From the NCBI RefSeq assembly GCF_902635505.1, contig NC_045426.1, forward strand, positions 564,845,818-564,909,817: a stretch of DNA of 64,000 nucleotides. Reading direction: 5' to 3'. Every line of letters begins with the position of its first letter. Positions within the stretch are counted from its first letter, which is position 1. This stretch comes from Sarcophilus harrisii. Taxonomy: Eukaryota; Chordata; Mammalia; Dasyuromorphia; Dasyuridae. Below, in pieces: positions 22,345 through 35,049 of this stretch. Both the position numbers and the translations under genes were made by a program. The notes beneath the pieces were generated by a model, which did no database searches, was not told the origin of the DNA, and saw only the letters and a list, made by a program, of their open reading frames with translations.

Positions 22345-25300
22345 TTTTTATTATTATTATAGTAACTTTTTATTGACAGAATCCATGCCAGGGTTTTTTT
22401 ACAACATTATCCCTTGTACTCACTTCTGTTCCGATTTTTCCTCCCCCCTCCACCCCCCTAGATGGCAAGCAGTCCTATATATGTTAATATGTCCTAATAT
22501 CCTAGATACAATGTATGTGGCAATCCAAACAGTTTTCTTGTTGCAAGGAAATTGGATTCAGAAGGTAAAAAATAACCCGGGAAGAAAACAAAACAAAATT
22601 TACATTCATTTCCCAGTGTTTTTCTTTGGGTGTAGCTCTTGTCCATCAGTCAACTAAAACTGAATTAGGTCTCTTTGTCAAAGAAATCCACTTCCATCAG
22701 AGTACATCTTCATACAGTATCATCGTTATTTATATGATTCTTTGGTTCTGCTCATTTCATTAGCGGAATGATGTTCATGTTTTTCCAACCTCTGTATTCA
22801 TCCTGCTGGTCATTTTTCATAACAATAAATTTCCATAACATTCATAACCACAATTTACCCAACCATTCTCCAATTGATGGGCATCCACTCAGTTTTAGTT
22901 TAACACAAACAGGGCTGCCACAAACATTTTTGGCACATACTGGTCCCTTTCCCTTCTTTAGTAAAGCCCAGTAGAAACACTGCTGGATCAAAGGCCACAG
23001 TTTGATAACTTTTTGGGCATAATTCCAGATTCTCTCCAGAATGGTTGGATTCATTCACAGCTCCACCAACAATGTATCATTCCCAGTTTTCCCAATCCCC
23101 TCCAACAATCATCATTATTTTTCCTGTCACTTAAATTACAGGTGTGTTAGTGGTATCTCAGGTTGTCTTAATTTCCATTTCTTGATTAATAATGAGGAAA
23201 CACCTTTTCATATAGGGTAATAATTTCAATTTCATATCTGAAAATTGTCTGTTCATTCCTTTGACCATTTGTCAATTGGAGAATGGCTTGGTTTCTTATA
23301 AATTGAGCGTTTCATATATTTTGGAAATGAGGCCTTTATCAGAACCTTTAACTGTGAAGATGTTTTCCCAGTTTTTGCTTCCCTTCAATCTTTTTACATT
23401 AGTTTTGTTTGTACAGAAGCTTTTAATTTGATGTAATCAAAATTTTCTATTTTGTGATCAATAATGGTCTTTAGTTGTCTTTAGTCAAAATTTCTTCCTC
23501 CTCCACAAGTCTGAGAGATAAACTATACTATGTTCTCCAATTTGTTTTATAATCTGTTCTTTATGTCAAATCATGGACCCATTTTGATCTTATCTTGGTA
23601 TACTATTAAGTGTGGGTCCATGCCTAATTTCGCCATCAATTTCCAGTTATCCCGGTTTTGTCAAATAATAATTCTTATCCCAAAAGGATCTTTGGGTTTG
23701 TCAAACATAAATTGCTATAGGACTATTTGTCTTGTAACCTAACCTTTCCACTGATCAACTAATTATTTCTTAGTACCAAATGGTTTTTTGACTCCTTTAT
23801 AATATAGTTTTTGATCAGGTACATGGCCACCCATTTGATTTTTTTTTCATTAATTTTTTGAGATTCTTGACCTTTTATTATTCCATTGAATTTTGTTGTT
23901 TTTTTTCTAGATCATTAAAATATTTTCTTGAAGTCTGATTTATAGCACTAAATAAATAGATTGTTTAGGGGATTGTCATCTTTATTATTTTTGCCCCTAA
24001 TCAGGAATTGATATTTTTCCAATTGTTTAAGTCTGACTTTATTTGTGGGAAAGGTTTTTGTAATTTAGCTCTATAATTCCGACTTTCCTTTTGGTAGATA
24101 GATTCCCAAATATTTTATGCTTAAAGTTATTCTAATGGAATTTCTTATATCTCTTTGTGTTGGATTTTGTTTGATGTATAAAATGCGGAGGATTTTGGGG
24201 TTTATTTATAACCCAACCTAAAGTTAGGATTATTTCTAATAGCTTTTTTAGAACTTGGGTTCTTCTGAACCATCATATCATCGCAAAGAGGAAGTTTTTT
24301 CCACCGCCTATTCTGATTCCTTTAATCTCTTTCTGACTTTAGCCGAGGTAGTGTTTCTAATACAATATTGAATAATAATGGTGACAGTGGACAACCCTTT
24401 GTTTCAAAATTCCAGTTTTTATTGCATATGATGCTTACTGATGGTTTTAAATATATGCCCTGACTATTTTTAAGAAAAAAGTCCATTTATTCCTTTCCTC
24501 GTTTTTTTAGGAATGGATGTTGGATTTTATCAAATGCTTTTCTGCATCTATTGGAATCATTTTTTTTAGTAATTGACTTATCAAAACAAACTAATGTTTT
24601 CCTAATATTGAACCAGCCCTGCATTCCTGGATAAACCTACTTGGTTATGTATTATCCAGGAATGATTTTCTTTCGTTTGCAATATTTTATTTAAAATTTT
24701 AGCACATATTCATTAAGAGATTGGTCTATAATTTTCTTTTCTGTTTTCACCTACCTGGTTTAGGTATCAAACCATGTCTGTGTTAAAAGGAGTTTGGTAG
24801 GACTCCTTCAGTCCCTATTTTTCAAATAGTTTTATATAGCATTGGGGTTAATTGTTTTTAAATGTTTGGTAAATTACATGTAAACCATCTGGTCCTGGGG
24901 ATTTTTTCTTGGAGTTGGTTTAGCTTGTTCTATTTCTTTTCTAAGTGGACTTTTAGGATATTTATTCTTCCCTTTAATTCAAGATATTTTGAAGGTATTC
25001 TTCCATTTCATTTAAGTTTCAATTTATTGCTATGTTGGGCAAAGTAATTCCAATTATTGCTCTAATTTCCCTTCATTAGTGGCAAGTTCTCCTTTTCATT
25101 TTTAAGACCAATTTGATTTTCCTCATTCCTTTTTTAATCAGATTTACTAAGGGTTTATCTATTTTGTTGGTTTTTTCATAGAACCAACTTTAGTTTTATT
25201 AATTAATTCAATGGTTTTTTACTTTAGTTTTATTGATCTCCTTTTATTTTAAATTTCGTTTATTTTGACTGAGGTTTTAATTTTTCCTTTTCTAGCATTT

Positions 25301-26990
25301 TTTAGTTGCAAGCCCAATTATTGACCTTTCTTTTCTACTTTATAAGTAAGCCTCTAGAGATAGAAATTTCCCCTTATTACAGCTTTGGCTGCATCCAATT
25401 TTGATTGATGTCTCATTATTGTCATTTTCTTGGGTGAAGTTAAATTATGTCTATGATTTGCTGTTTCACCCAATCATTCTTTAGTAAGTTATTTAGTTTC
25501 CAATTATTTTTTGGTCATTTCCCGGCTTTTTGTTGGTGTAAATTGCAGGTGGTCTGAAAAGGATGCATTTCTATTTCCCTTTTGCATTTGAGTTTGAGGT
25601 TTTTTGTCCTAATATATGGTCTATTTTTGTATAGGTTCCATGAACTTGAAAGAAAGTGTACTCCTTTTTCTCCATTTTGTTTTCTCCAGAGGTCTATCTA
25701 TATAACTTTTCTAGTATTCTATTTACCCTTTTGACTTTTCTTATTTTGTGATTTGATTTATCTAATTTGAGAATCAAGGTTGAGATCTCCCACTATTATG
25801 TTTTGTTATCTCTTTTTTCTTGCAGCTCTTTTTCTTTTTAAAATTTAACACCAATTTGGTCATATATTTTAATATTGATATTGCTTCATTATTTAGCTCC
25901 CTTTAGCAAGATATAGTTTCCCTTCCTTACTCTTTTAATTAAATAATTTTGTTTTTGTTGATCTGAGATCAGGATGGCTACCCCTGTTTTTTTCACCAAG
26001 CATAGTAGATTTTGCTCCATCCTTTTACCTTTATTCTGATGTATCTCTCTTCAGGGTGTTTCCTATAAACAACATATTGTGGATTCTGGCTTTTAATCCA
26101 TTCTGCTAATCGCTTCCTCTTTATGGGGGGTTACCCGCACATTTATGGTTAAATTACCAATTCTGTAGTACTTGCCATCTTGTTAACCCCTATTTATGCT
26201 TTTTCCTTCTTTCCCCTTACCCCCTTCCCAAATTAAACTTGGAGCACCACTTGCTTCTCACAGCCCTCCCTTTTAGTTCCCTCCTCCCCCCCAAAGAATT
26301 TCCCCTATCTTACCCTTTTCCCTCACAGTTTCTGTATTCCCTTCTGCTTAGCTTATTCCTTCCCTTTTCACTTTTCCCTTCACTTTTCAATGAGATGGGG
26401 AGAAGTTTCCCCATACATTGAATATGTCTAAAATTTTTCTCTTAAAGTCAATTTTATTAGTAAAATACCCACTATATTCATCCCCTCCATTCTTTCTCTC
26501 AGATTAATAGGTTTCCTTTGCCCTTTTGAGGAGAATAGTTCCCACTTTACCCCTTTTTCCCATACAATGTCCTTTCCACCTCTAATTTCTAGAACAAGGT
26601 TACATGTATTTTTTATACATCCTTACAGAAAATATGTTCCCAAGATTTTTTTTTTTTTTAGGTTTTTCTTGAGTTCTATATTTGCAGATCAAACTTTTGT
26701 TGTTCTGGTTTTTTCAAAAAATAGGTAAATTATTATTTCGTTAAATAACCATCTTCTTCCCTGGAAAAAGATGCTCATTCTGGCTGGGTGAGTTATTTTT
26801 GGTTGCATACCGAGTTCCTTAGGCTTTCAGAATATAATATTCTAGGCCCTTCGATCTTTTTGGGATGCTGCTAGATCTTGGGTGATCCTCATTGTGGCTC
26901 CTCTATATTTGAATTGGGTTTTTCTAGCCGCTTGGAGTATTTCATTGCTTCTGTGTCTATTCTTCCTCTGCATCTCATTTGTATAGCATG
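22345..26990 (-). mobile_element. 4.6 kb antisense L1, decayed
   Basis: On the + strand it begins with a T run and the reversed L1 3' end ('ctttttattgacagaatcc', 'cctagatggcaagcagtcct'). It then runs back through all of ORF2: the reversed C-terminal 'caattgatgggcatcc' at about 22,870, the RT-domain region at about 24,300-24,600, and the endonuclease region to about 26,100. It is the longest single L1 here. Numerous stops and frameshifts in both ORFs make it dead. It probably lacks the 5' UTR and most of ORF1. Confidence 0.85.
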
Positions 26991-26999
26991 ATTACTATT

Positions 27000-27500
27000 T
27001 TTACCTTAACTCAGCCAATCTTTCTTTTGAGTTTACTCTATTGTTGATGTAAATCTTAAACATAAAGTATATATTTCCTATGAAAAAAAAACAAACAATT
27101 TGTCCATGTTTAAACAGTTTGTCCATGTTGAATTCTTTAAAATTGTTCTTTGATATTGACTTATATGTTATATTTTCTATTAAGTTCAGGTTTGGTTGAT
27201 GGAAAGCCATGAAAATCTGCAAGTCCATTGAATATCCATTTCTTCTCATTCAAAATTATAGATAATTTTGCTGAATATGATATTTTTGACCATAGGTCTA
27301 GTTTTTTTGATTGCTGGTGGTTATGATTCTAGGACCTGGGGTCTTTTATTGTAGCTGCTGTTTAAATTCTGTACAATTCTAATTGTAGCTGCAGGCTTTT
27401 TGAATTATCATTTTCTTGTTTTTTGCAAAATTTTCTCTTTGATAAGGAGTTTCTGAAATTTGGCAATAATATTTGAGTGTGTTTTCCACACAGGATTTCT
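27000..27500 (-). repeat. antisense HAL1-like fragment
   Basis: The reverse complement translates to FMAFHQPNLNLIENITYKSI, matching the sense element at 43,538 (FRTFYQPNPNLTENNILQPI). The flanking 'gattgctggtggttatgatt' and 'aggacctggggtcttttatt' also correspond to reversed text at 43,470-43,530. Both are copies of one ORF1-bearing LINE without ORF2. Confidence 0.6.
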
Positions 27501-27539
27501 TTGAGATGTGATCCATGGCTGCAATTGTGGTAAAAAGCT

Positions 27540-27775
27540 AACCAGGTGAAAATGTATGATCTTTGTGATATATTGCTGTAATCTCCTTAGTGTTTTATTT
27601 AAAATTTTTGCATCAATATTCATTAGGGAAATTTGTCTATAGGTTGGTTTTTTTTTTTTTTTTGCTTTTTATTCTTCCTGGCTTAGGCATCATATTTGTG
27701 TCATAAAAAGAATTTGGTAGGATCTTTCTTTGCCTATTTTTCCAAGTATAATTATCCCTTCCACACTGTGAATTT
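27540..27775 (-). repeat. antisense L1 ORF2 fragment
   Basis: The text 'tttgcatcaatattcattag' then 'gaaatttgtctataggttgg' is the reversed RT-domain stretch found in the 22-27 kb L1. A T-run at 27,649-27,663 follows. Confidence 0.55.
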
Positions 27776-28014
27776 CATCTTGATTTCAATACATCACATG
27801 TTGGATAAAAAAATTAAATGGTTTTTTTTGGAGGAGTTTTGGGAGGGGCATTGATGACATGTGAAGGCCATGAGAAAACACAAAACTTATAACCAATTTT
27901 TAAACTAAAATTTTACTGCAAAAAGAAAGAAAAAAAAAATCAGACTTCTCTGACATGAAGGGACAGTCAAAAAATTTAACACAGATTTTCCAAATTATTG
28001 GGCCACAGCCCAAT

Positions 28015-28480
28015 CCAGGTTTGGCAATCCAAATTTGTTCCAATTTTTCCTCTTCTTCCCCCCACCCCCTCCCCTAGATAGCAGGATGACCAATACATGT
28101 TAAATATATTAGAGTATAAATTAAATACAAAATAAGTATACATGTCCAAACCATTATTTTGCTGTACAAAAAGAATCGGACTCCGAAATATTGTGCACTT
28201 AGCCTGTGAAGGAAATCAAAAATGCAGGTGGGCAAAAATATAGGGATTGGGAATTCGATGTAATGGTTCTTAGTCATCTCCCAGAGTTTTTTCGTTGGGT
28301 GTAGCTGGTTCAGTTCATTACTACTCCATTAGAACTGATTTTTTCATCTCATTGCTGAAGATGGCCAGGTCCATTAGAATTGATCATCATATAGTATTGT
28401 TGTTGAAATATATAATGATCTCCTGGTCCTGCTCATTTCACTCAGCATCAGTTCATGTAAGTTATAGTGTCTTTTAGCAA
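28015..28480 (-). repeat. antisense L1 3' end
   Basis: This is the reverse complement of the L1 3' UTR at 39,600-39,980: 'ccccctcccctagatagcag', 'tgaccaatacatgttaaata', 'gaattcgatgtaatggttct', 'gttgggtgtagctggttcag'. Confidence 0.85.
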
Positions 28481-29165
28481 GATATAATTTCCTTTCCTAT
28501 CTCTTATATAGATCTATTTTTGTTTTTGCTTTGTCTGATGTTATGATTGCTACTTCTGAAGTAGCAATTTTAAATTGCTGAAGCATAACAGATTCTGCTC
28601 CAGCCCTTTACCTTTACTCTATGTATATGTGTTTTTGTTTTGTTTTTTTTGTTTTTTGGTTTTTTTTGGTAAATAACATTATAGGATTCTGGTTTTTAAC
28701 CCCCTCTACTCTCTACTCCTGTTTTATGGATGAATTCATCTCATTCACATTCACAGTTATGATTACAAATGGTGTATTTATTTCCCTCCATCTTATTCCC
28801 TTCTCTTCATTCTTCCTCCTTCTGCTTCTCCTTCTCCTTCTCTCTCCCTCACTCTCTCTCTCTCTATCATTTGCTTCTGACTGTCCTCTCCCCTATTCTG
28901 CCCTCTTCTATCAGTCCCCCTTCCCATTCCCATCCCTTTTTACTCCCTATAGGATATAATAAAATTCTATACCAACGAAGTATGTATGTTCTTTCTTCTC
29001 TGAGCCAATTCTGATGAGAGTAAAGTTCAAGTGCTGTCCACCACCACCATAGATTATTCCTTTCATTGTAATATCTTTTTCACCTCTTTGTGTTAGATAA
29101 TTTACTCCTTTCTGCCTCCCCCCCTTCTCTTTTCCCACTTCTTTCTCACTCTTAATTTTTTTTGG
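28481..29165 (-). repeat. antisense L1 ORF2 remnants with pyrimidine tract
   Basis: 'tagcaagatataatttcctt' and 'cacattcacagttatgatta' recur in reversed L1 ORF2 of the 22-27 kb element. A CTT/CTC-rich stretch at 28,795-28,865 is embedded in it. Confidence 0.55.
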
Positions 29166-29269
29166 GGGGGATAATGTGAATCCATCCATGAATGACCTGC
29201 ACCCTCTATCTATGTATATTACCTCTAAATTCCTTAATACTGATAAAGTTCTTAACACTTACAAGTATC

Positions 29270-29990
29270 ACACTATCCTTTCACCTAATAATACTACTAC
29301 TAGGCATGAATCTCAAAAGAAAATTTCAAAAGGTGGGGGGAGGGGGTAAGAGGAAAGAGGAGGAAGGACCTATATGTACAAAAATATATATAGCAGCTTT
29401 CTTCTCAGGACAAAGAATTGGATATTGAGGGAATATCCATCAACTAGGGAATGACAAAATAAATTATAGTATGTGATTATGATGGAATCATCTTGTTCTA
29501 TGGGAAATGAACAGAATGCTCTCAGAAAAACCTGAAAAGTCCCTCATGAACTCCGGCAAAGTCAAGTGTACTGTATACAAAGTAATAGCAATGTTAAGGA
29601 ATGAATGGCTGTGAATGACTTTGCTATTCTCAGCAATACAATGATTTAAGCCTAATCTGAAGAATTTATGGTGAAAAATACTAATCATACTCAGAGAAAG
29701 AACTGATTATATCTGAACTCTGATATTTGATTAAAGCATACTCTCTCTCTCTCTCTCTTTTTTTTTTTTTTTTTTTTTACTTTATTGTTCTTGGGGGGGG
29801 AGATTATCTTTTCTTTCACAACATGGCTTTTATGGAAATATTTTACATAACAACATGTGCCTTCTTAATAGTTGGGAGTGGGGAGGAAAGAAGAGAATCT
29901 GGAACTCAAAGTTTTAAAAACAAATGTAAAAAAAATTATTTTATATGTAACTGGGAAAAAATAAAAATATTAGATTTTAAAAAAAAAGTA
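29270..29990 (+). repeat. old sense L1 3' region
   Basis: 'gacctatatgtacaaaaata', 'gcagctttcttctcaggaca', 'gggaatatccatcaactag', 'cagaatgctctcagaaaaac' and a final 'ataaaaatattagattttaa' give the older L1 3' end, like 35,050-36,030. It contains a CT microsatellite and T run at 29,741-29,779. Confidence 0.65.
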
Positions 29991-30792
29991 TCATCTTTCC
30001 ATTAAGGAATGTTAACAGTTTAATCTTACTGAATTTTTATGATTTCTCTTTCCTGTTTATCTTTTTATGTTTATATTGAGTTTTGTATTTGAAAATCATT
30101 TTTTTTCAACTCTGGTCTTTTCATCAGAAATGCTTGAAAACCCATTTGAATATTCATTGAATATCCATTCCCCCCCTAAAGGATTACACTCAATTTCATT
30201 AGGTTGGTGATTTTTGGTTAGATATAAATATCTATTACATACATGTATAGAAATCTTTTAGGAACTAATTACAAAAAAAAATATGCAATTATGTGATTTT
30301 AAGTTGAACAAATTCAAAGTTATTATAAAGTATCACTATAAAAAGATTCAAAATTAATTTTTTTTTGCTATAAATTTGGCTTTTTTTTTTTTTGCCAGAA
30401 ACCATTTTACAAATATCAGATATCAGATATAAACTTTTGTGATAACGTGATTTTTTGATATGGATGATAAATGCTCACTTGTTAATCTCACCTGGTGTGA
30501 AGTTTTAATAGCCTTCAGGAATGAACATAACTACTTGAAGTTTCTTGAAACAAGCATGTTCATTTCAACAAAATGTCTTGGTGAGTAAAAATAAAAATGT
30601 AGAACACTGATTTCATTATGTTTTTGATACTGTGTTACATCAAGTCTCAATAAGTTCCATTTGAATGTTACTTTTCACTCTCAACATAAAAAGAAAATGG
30701 AGCACTGAATAGCAAAAACTGTTTTTCACACATTTTGACCCTTCAAATTGACTTTCAAAATAAAAAAGCACTTCCTGAATATTTAAGATATA
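29991..30792. other. AT-rich spacer between LINEs
   Basis: About 800 bases of very AT-rich sequence. I recognise no gene or repeat in it. Confidence 0.5.
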
Positions 30793-32385
30793 CTTCTAGC
30801 TGTACCAGATCTAAAATTATATTATAAAGCAGTGGTTACCAAAACCATCTGGTATTAGCTAAGAAATAGATTAGTTGATCAATGGAATAGGTTAGGTTCA
30901 AAGGACAAAACAGCCAACAACTTTAATAATCTAGTGTTTGACAAACCCAAAGACCCCCAGTTTTTGGGATAAGAACTCATTATTTGACAAAAATTGCTGG
31001 GAAAATTTGAAATTAGTATGGCAGAAACTAGGCATTGACCCACACTTAACACCGTACACCAAGATAAGGTCAAAATGGCTTCATGAACTAGGCATAAAGA
31101 ATGAGATTATAAATAAATTGGAAGAGCATAGTATGGTTTACCTTTCAGACCTGTGGAAGAGGAAGGAATTTATGGCCAAAGAAGAACTAGAGATCATTAT
31201 TGACTACAAAATAGAAAATTTCAATTATATCAAATTGAAAAGTTTTTGTACAAATGAAACTAATGCAGACAAGATTAAAAAGGAAATGATAAACTGGGAA
31301 AACATTTTTACAGTCAAACATTCTGATAAAGGCCTCATTTCCAAAATATATACAGAATTGACTCTAATTTATAAGAAATCAAGCCATTCTTCAATTGATA
31401 AATGGTCAGAGGATATGAACAGAAAATTCTCAGAAGAAGAAATTGAAACTATTTCTAGCCATATAAAAAGATGCTCCAAGTCATTATTAATCAGAGAAAT
31501 CCAAATTAAGACAACTCTGAGATACCACTACACACCTGTCAGATTGGCTAGAATGACAGGTAAAGATAATGATGAATGTTGGAGGGGTTGTGGGAAAACA
31601 GGGACACTAATAATTGTGAATATATCAAGCAATTTGGAACTATGCTCAAAAAGTTATCAAACTGTGCATACCCTTTGATCCAGCAGTGTTTCTACTGGAC
31701 TTATACCCCAAAAAGATACTAAAGAAGGGAAAGGGACCTGTATGTACCAAAATGTTTGTGGCAGCCCTGTTTGCAGTGGCTAGAAACTGGAAAATGAATG
31801 GATGCCCATCAATTGGAGAATGGTTGGGTAAATTGTGGTATATGAATGTTATGGAATATTATTGTTCTGTAAGAAATGACCAGCAGGATGAATACAGAGA
31901 GGCTTGGCAAGACTTATATGAACTGATGCTAAGTGAAATGAGCAGAACCAGGAGATCATTATATATTTCAACAACGATACTGTATGAGGATGTATTCTGA
32001 TGGAAGTGGATTTCTTTGACAAAGAGAAGATCTAACTCAGTTTCAGTTGATCAAGGATGGACAGAAGCAGCTACACCCAAAGAAAGAACACTGGGAAAGG
32101 AATGTAAACTGCTTGCATTTTTGTTTTTCTTCCCAGGTTATTTTTACCTTCTGAATCCAATTCTTCCTGTGCAACAAGAGAACTGTTTGGTTCTGCACAT
32201 ATATATTGTATCTAGGATCTACTGTGACATATTTAACATGTATAGGACTGCTTGCCATCTGGGGGAGGGGGTGAAGGGAGGGAGGGGAAAAGTCGGAACA
32301 GAAGTGAGTGCAAGGGATAATGTTGTAAAAAAAATTACCCAGGCATGGGTTCTGTCAAAAAGTTATAATAAAAAATAAAAAAAGA
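30793..32385 (+). mobile_element. 5'-truncated L1 (ORF2 C terminus and 3' UTR)
   Basis: It starts inside ORF2 ('ctagctgtaccagatctaaa'). A 246-codon open frame at 30,938-31,678 encodes the L1 ORF2 C-terminal region, with FWDKNSLFDKNCWENLKLVW, YLSDLWKRKEFMAKEELEII and the cysteine-bearing DECWRGCGKTGTL. The frame then breaks and resumes at 31,686-32,000 (GWLGKLWYMNVMEYYCSVRN). It ends with the L1 3' UTR and 'aaaagttataataaaaaat'. This is one of the younger L1 copies here. It is not a host gene. Confidence 0.9.
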
Positions 32386-32649
32386 CATACTTGCTGAAAT
32401 TATAATAACTACATGACAATAATTTTTTACATTTAGGAAAATAAGTTAAATATTTTTTTTTTGTTTTTCCCAAAGATCAAGCCTTATCTAAAAATGCTTT
32501 AATGCAGTTGGTTGTACAATAACACTACAATCTGATTACCAACTCTGAAATTTTAAACTTGACTCATTTAAATGCTCTGTAAGACCTACAACAAAAACCA
32601 TATCCTGAAGTCAGTTTTTATTATATTGTTCTGGCAACTCATTTCTTTC

Positions 32650-33771
32650 TTTCTTTCTTTCTTTTTTTTTTTTTGAGTGTCTTGGAATTAATCTTTAATG
32701 TTTTCCTTTTTTTCTGGATCTTTTCTATTAAATTTTCCATTGAGTCCTGGTCTTTTTCTTACAAATACATGAAAGCTTTTCAGTTTGTCAAATGTCTGTT
32801 TTTTCCCCTCATTCCATATTCTATTCCAGATTTCTGGGTAAATTATTCAGGATGTAACTCGAGTTCTTTTGTTCTTTGAAATGTAATGTAATCAAATCTA
32901 TGTTTTTTTTAGAGTAGAAACCGCTGGGTTTTGTGAAATCCTGACTATTTCTGCAATATTGAAATCAATAATAGTTTCAAAAAGTTTCAAGGATTTTTTT
33001 AAACCTCTTTCAAATTGATTAACTTTTTTTTTTCATAATTTCTTGGATTGCTTTTATTTCCACTCCACTAATATTTCCTTGATCTCTTGCTTGATTTTTT
33101 GAATTTCTTTTTATGATCTTCTAGGAACTCCTTTTGGGCTTGTTATGTACCTTGGATATTACTCTTTGGGACAGGAATGGCTTGTTTTTTAACTTCATTA
33201 TCTTCTGAATATTAACCCCAATCTTCTTATATTTTTACCACTAGATATTTGGTTTCCTTCTCTTATTAAATATCACTGATTGGTCTATTTTATTGTTTTT
33301 TCACAAAACCAAGTTTATTAATGAATTTGGTTTTTACTGAGTTTTATTGATCTCGTCTTTAACTTTTAGAATTTCAAATTTAGTTATTTAATTGGAGATT
33401 TTGTTCCTTCTTTTTTCTACTCTTTTATATACTCATCTCATTTGTTTCCTTTTTCTCCATTCTACTGATGTAAGCATTTAGACATACAAAACATGCTCTG
33501 ATCATGACTTTTGCTGTATTGCAAAGGTTTTGATATATTGTCTCATTGTCATGAGATCATTGTCATGATCTTATATTTATATTTGTTCTTTAACCCATTT
33601 ATTAAGATTCAGGTGTTTAATCTTCAATTACTTTTTAATCTGTTTACATGGTCCTTTATTAAAGAAAAATTTTTATTGCATTTTAACATGAAAAATTCTA
33701 TACAGATGCAGAAACTCAAGTAGGAATAGGTTAAGTGGCTTACCCAAAGTCACATAGAGAACTTGGGTCTT
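32650..33771 (-). repeat. block of antisense LINE sequence with a MIR
   Basis: It begins with a CTTT/T tract (32,650-32,672) that reads as a poly-A tail on the minus strand. It runs through reversed LINE text ('tttcacaaaaccaagtttat', 'ttttactgagttttattgat') and ends in a sense MIR core at about 33,697-33,770 ('gaaactcaagtaggaatag', 'cttacccaaagtcacatag'). The 16-base sequence 'ctggcaactcatttct' precedes it at 32,631, and a variant follows at 33,772. Confidence 0.5.
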
Positions 33772-33787
33772 CTGGCAACTTCTTTCT

Positions 33788-34002
33788 TTCTTTTTTTTTT
33801 TTTTTCATAATTATAACTTTTTATTGACAGAACCCATGCCTGGGTAATTTTTTACATTATCCCTTGCACTCACTTCCGTTCTGACTTTTCCCCTCCCTCC
33901 CTCTATCCCCTCCCCCAGAAGGCAAACAGTCCTATACATGTTAAATATGTCACAGTATGCCCTAGATACAACATATGTGTGCAGAACCGAACAATTCTCT
34001 TG
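33788..34002 (-). mobile_element. short antisense L1 3' end with target duplication
   Basis: After the T run comes 'ataactttttattgacagaa', then 'gcctgggtaattttttac' and 'ccccagaaggcaaacagtcc', the reversed L1 3' UTR, truncated after about 215 bases. It is bounded by 'ctggcaacttctttct' on the left (33,772) and 'ctggcaactcatttct' on the right (34,003). Confidence 0.85.
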
Positions 34003-34489
34003 CTGGCAACTCATTTCTAAAAACATTTTTATTTCACAATAAAATGGCTAACATCACTTCAAAACCTCAAGACAGAAAAGCTGGTAAATTCATGTATAGT
34101 AAAGTAAACCTCCCTGCTCACTTTCAATTTCCTGAAGTAATGAAGAAAAGTGTTATTGCATTAGTCCTTTAGAACTTTATAAATATCAGGTCATTTTCCT
34201 TTTTTTTCCAATTGAAAGTATGAGGTTTCTTGATATATACTGTGACAACTCTCCCCCTCAGAAACAACTCCATTCTGTTTGGTCACTAATTTTGCTAAAG
34301 GTCCATTCATTCCCCCTTGTCCTTGTTTTTGCCCCATGAGAAACTACATACTATTTAGACATTTCTACAAGGCCATTGATACTTGCTTCAAAAGAGCTTT
34401 ACTTGTTGAGGGATCATTAAAAGAAAGGAGATTAAGCAATTTTTCATTTAGAGTAAGATTTTCATCCCATGTGCAGATAAATGCGTGTG

Positions 34490-34870
34490 GCTATTGGAGA
34501 GATGGACACACACAAAGAGAGACAGGAATACACTTTCACATAGTAAGAGGCTCACCCAGAAAGGGAAAAACACACACACACAGATACCCACAGAGTAAGA
34601 GATGCTCTCTGACTATCTTGATCTGTGTATGCAAGAGACATACACAATGAGAAACACACACAACAAAATATACAGCAAAAGATACACACAGAGTGAGAGA
34701 GATACACATAGTGTTAAAGAGATATACAGAAAGAGAGGCACCCAGAACAAGAGAAAGATGTACATAGCAAGAAAGATACACACAAAACAAGAAACACAGC
34801 AAAAGAGACAGTGAAAAAGAAAGAGACACAGAGGGAGATATACAAACTGAGAGAAACACAGTATCTCCCT
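34490..34870. repeat. diverged GA/CA-rich repeat
   Basis: A purine- and CA-rich stretch made of loose units such as 'gagagatacacatag' and 'aagatacacacaaaac'. The part 34,690-34,870 is clearly similar, in the same orientation, to 55,930-56,095 ('cagaaagagaggcacccaga' against 'cagaaagagagcctcccaga'). It looks like a dispersed low-complexity family rather than coding sequence. Confidence 0.65.
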
Positions 34871-35045
34871 CTCCCTGTCCCTCTCTCCCTCCTCCTCCCC
34901 TACTCTCTCTCCCTCTTCCTTTCTTTCTCTCTCTCCTTCTCTCCTTCTCTCCTCCTCTCTCCTCTCTCCTCTCTCCTCTCTCCTCTCTCCTCTCTCCTCT
35001 CTCCTCTCTCCTCTCTCCTCTCTCCTCTCTCCTCTCTCCCCCTCT
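34871..35045. repeat. pure-pyrimidine heptamer array (ctctcct)n
   Basis: About 175 bases are almost all C and T. From about 34,965 the unit 'ctctcct' repeats about ten times in register. Seven is not a multiple of three, so every frame stays open and gives Arg/Glu-rich or Ser/Leu-rich nonsense peptides. Confidence 0.9.
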
Positions 35046-35049
35046 CTGT

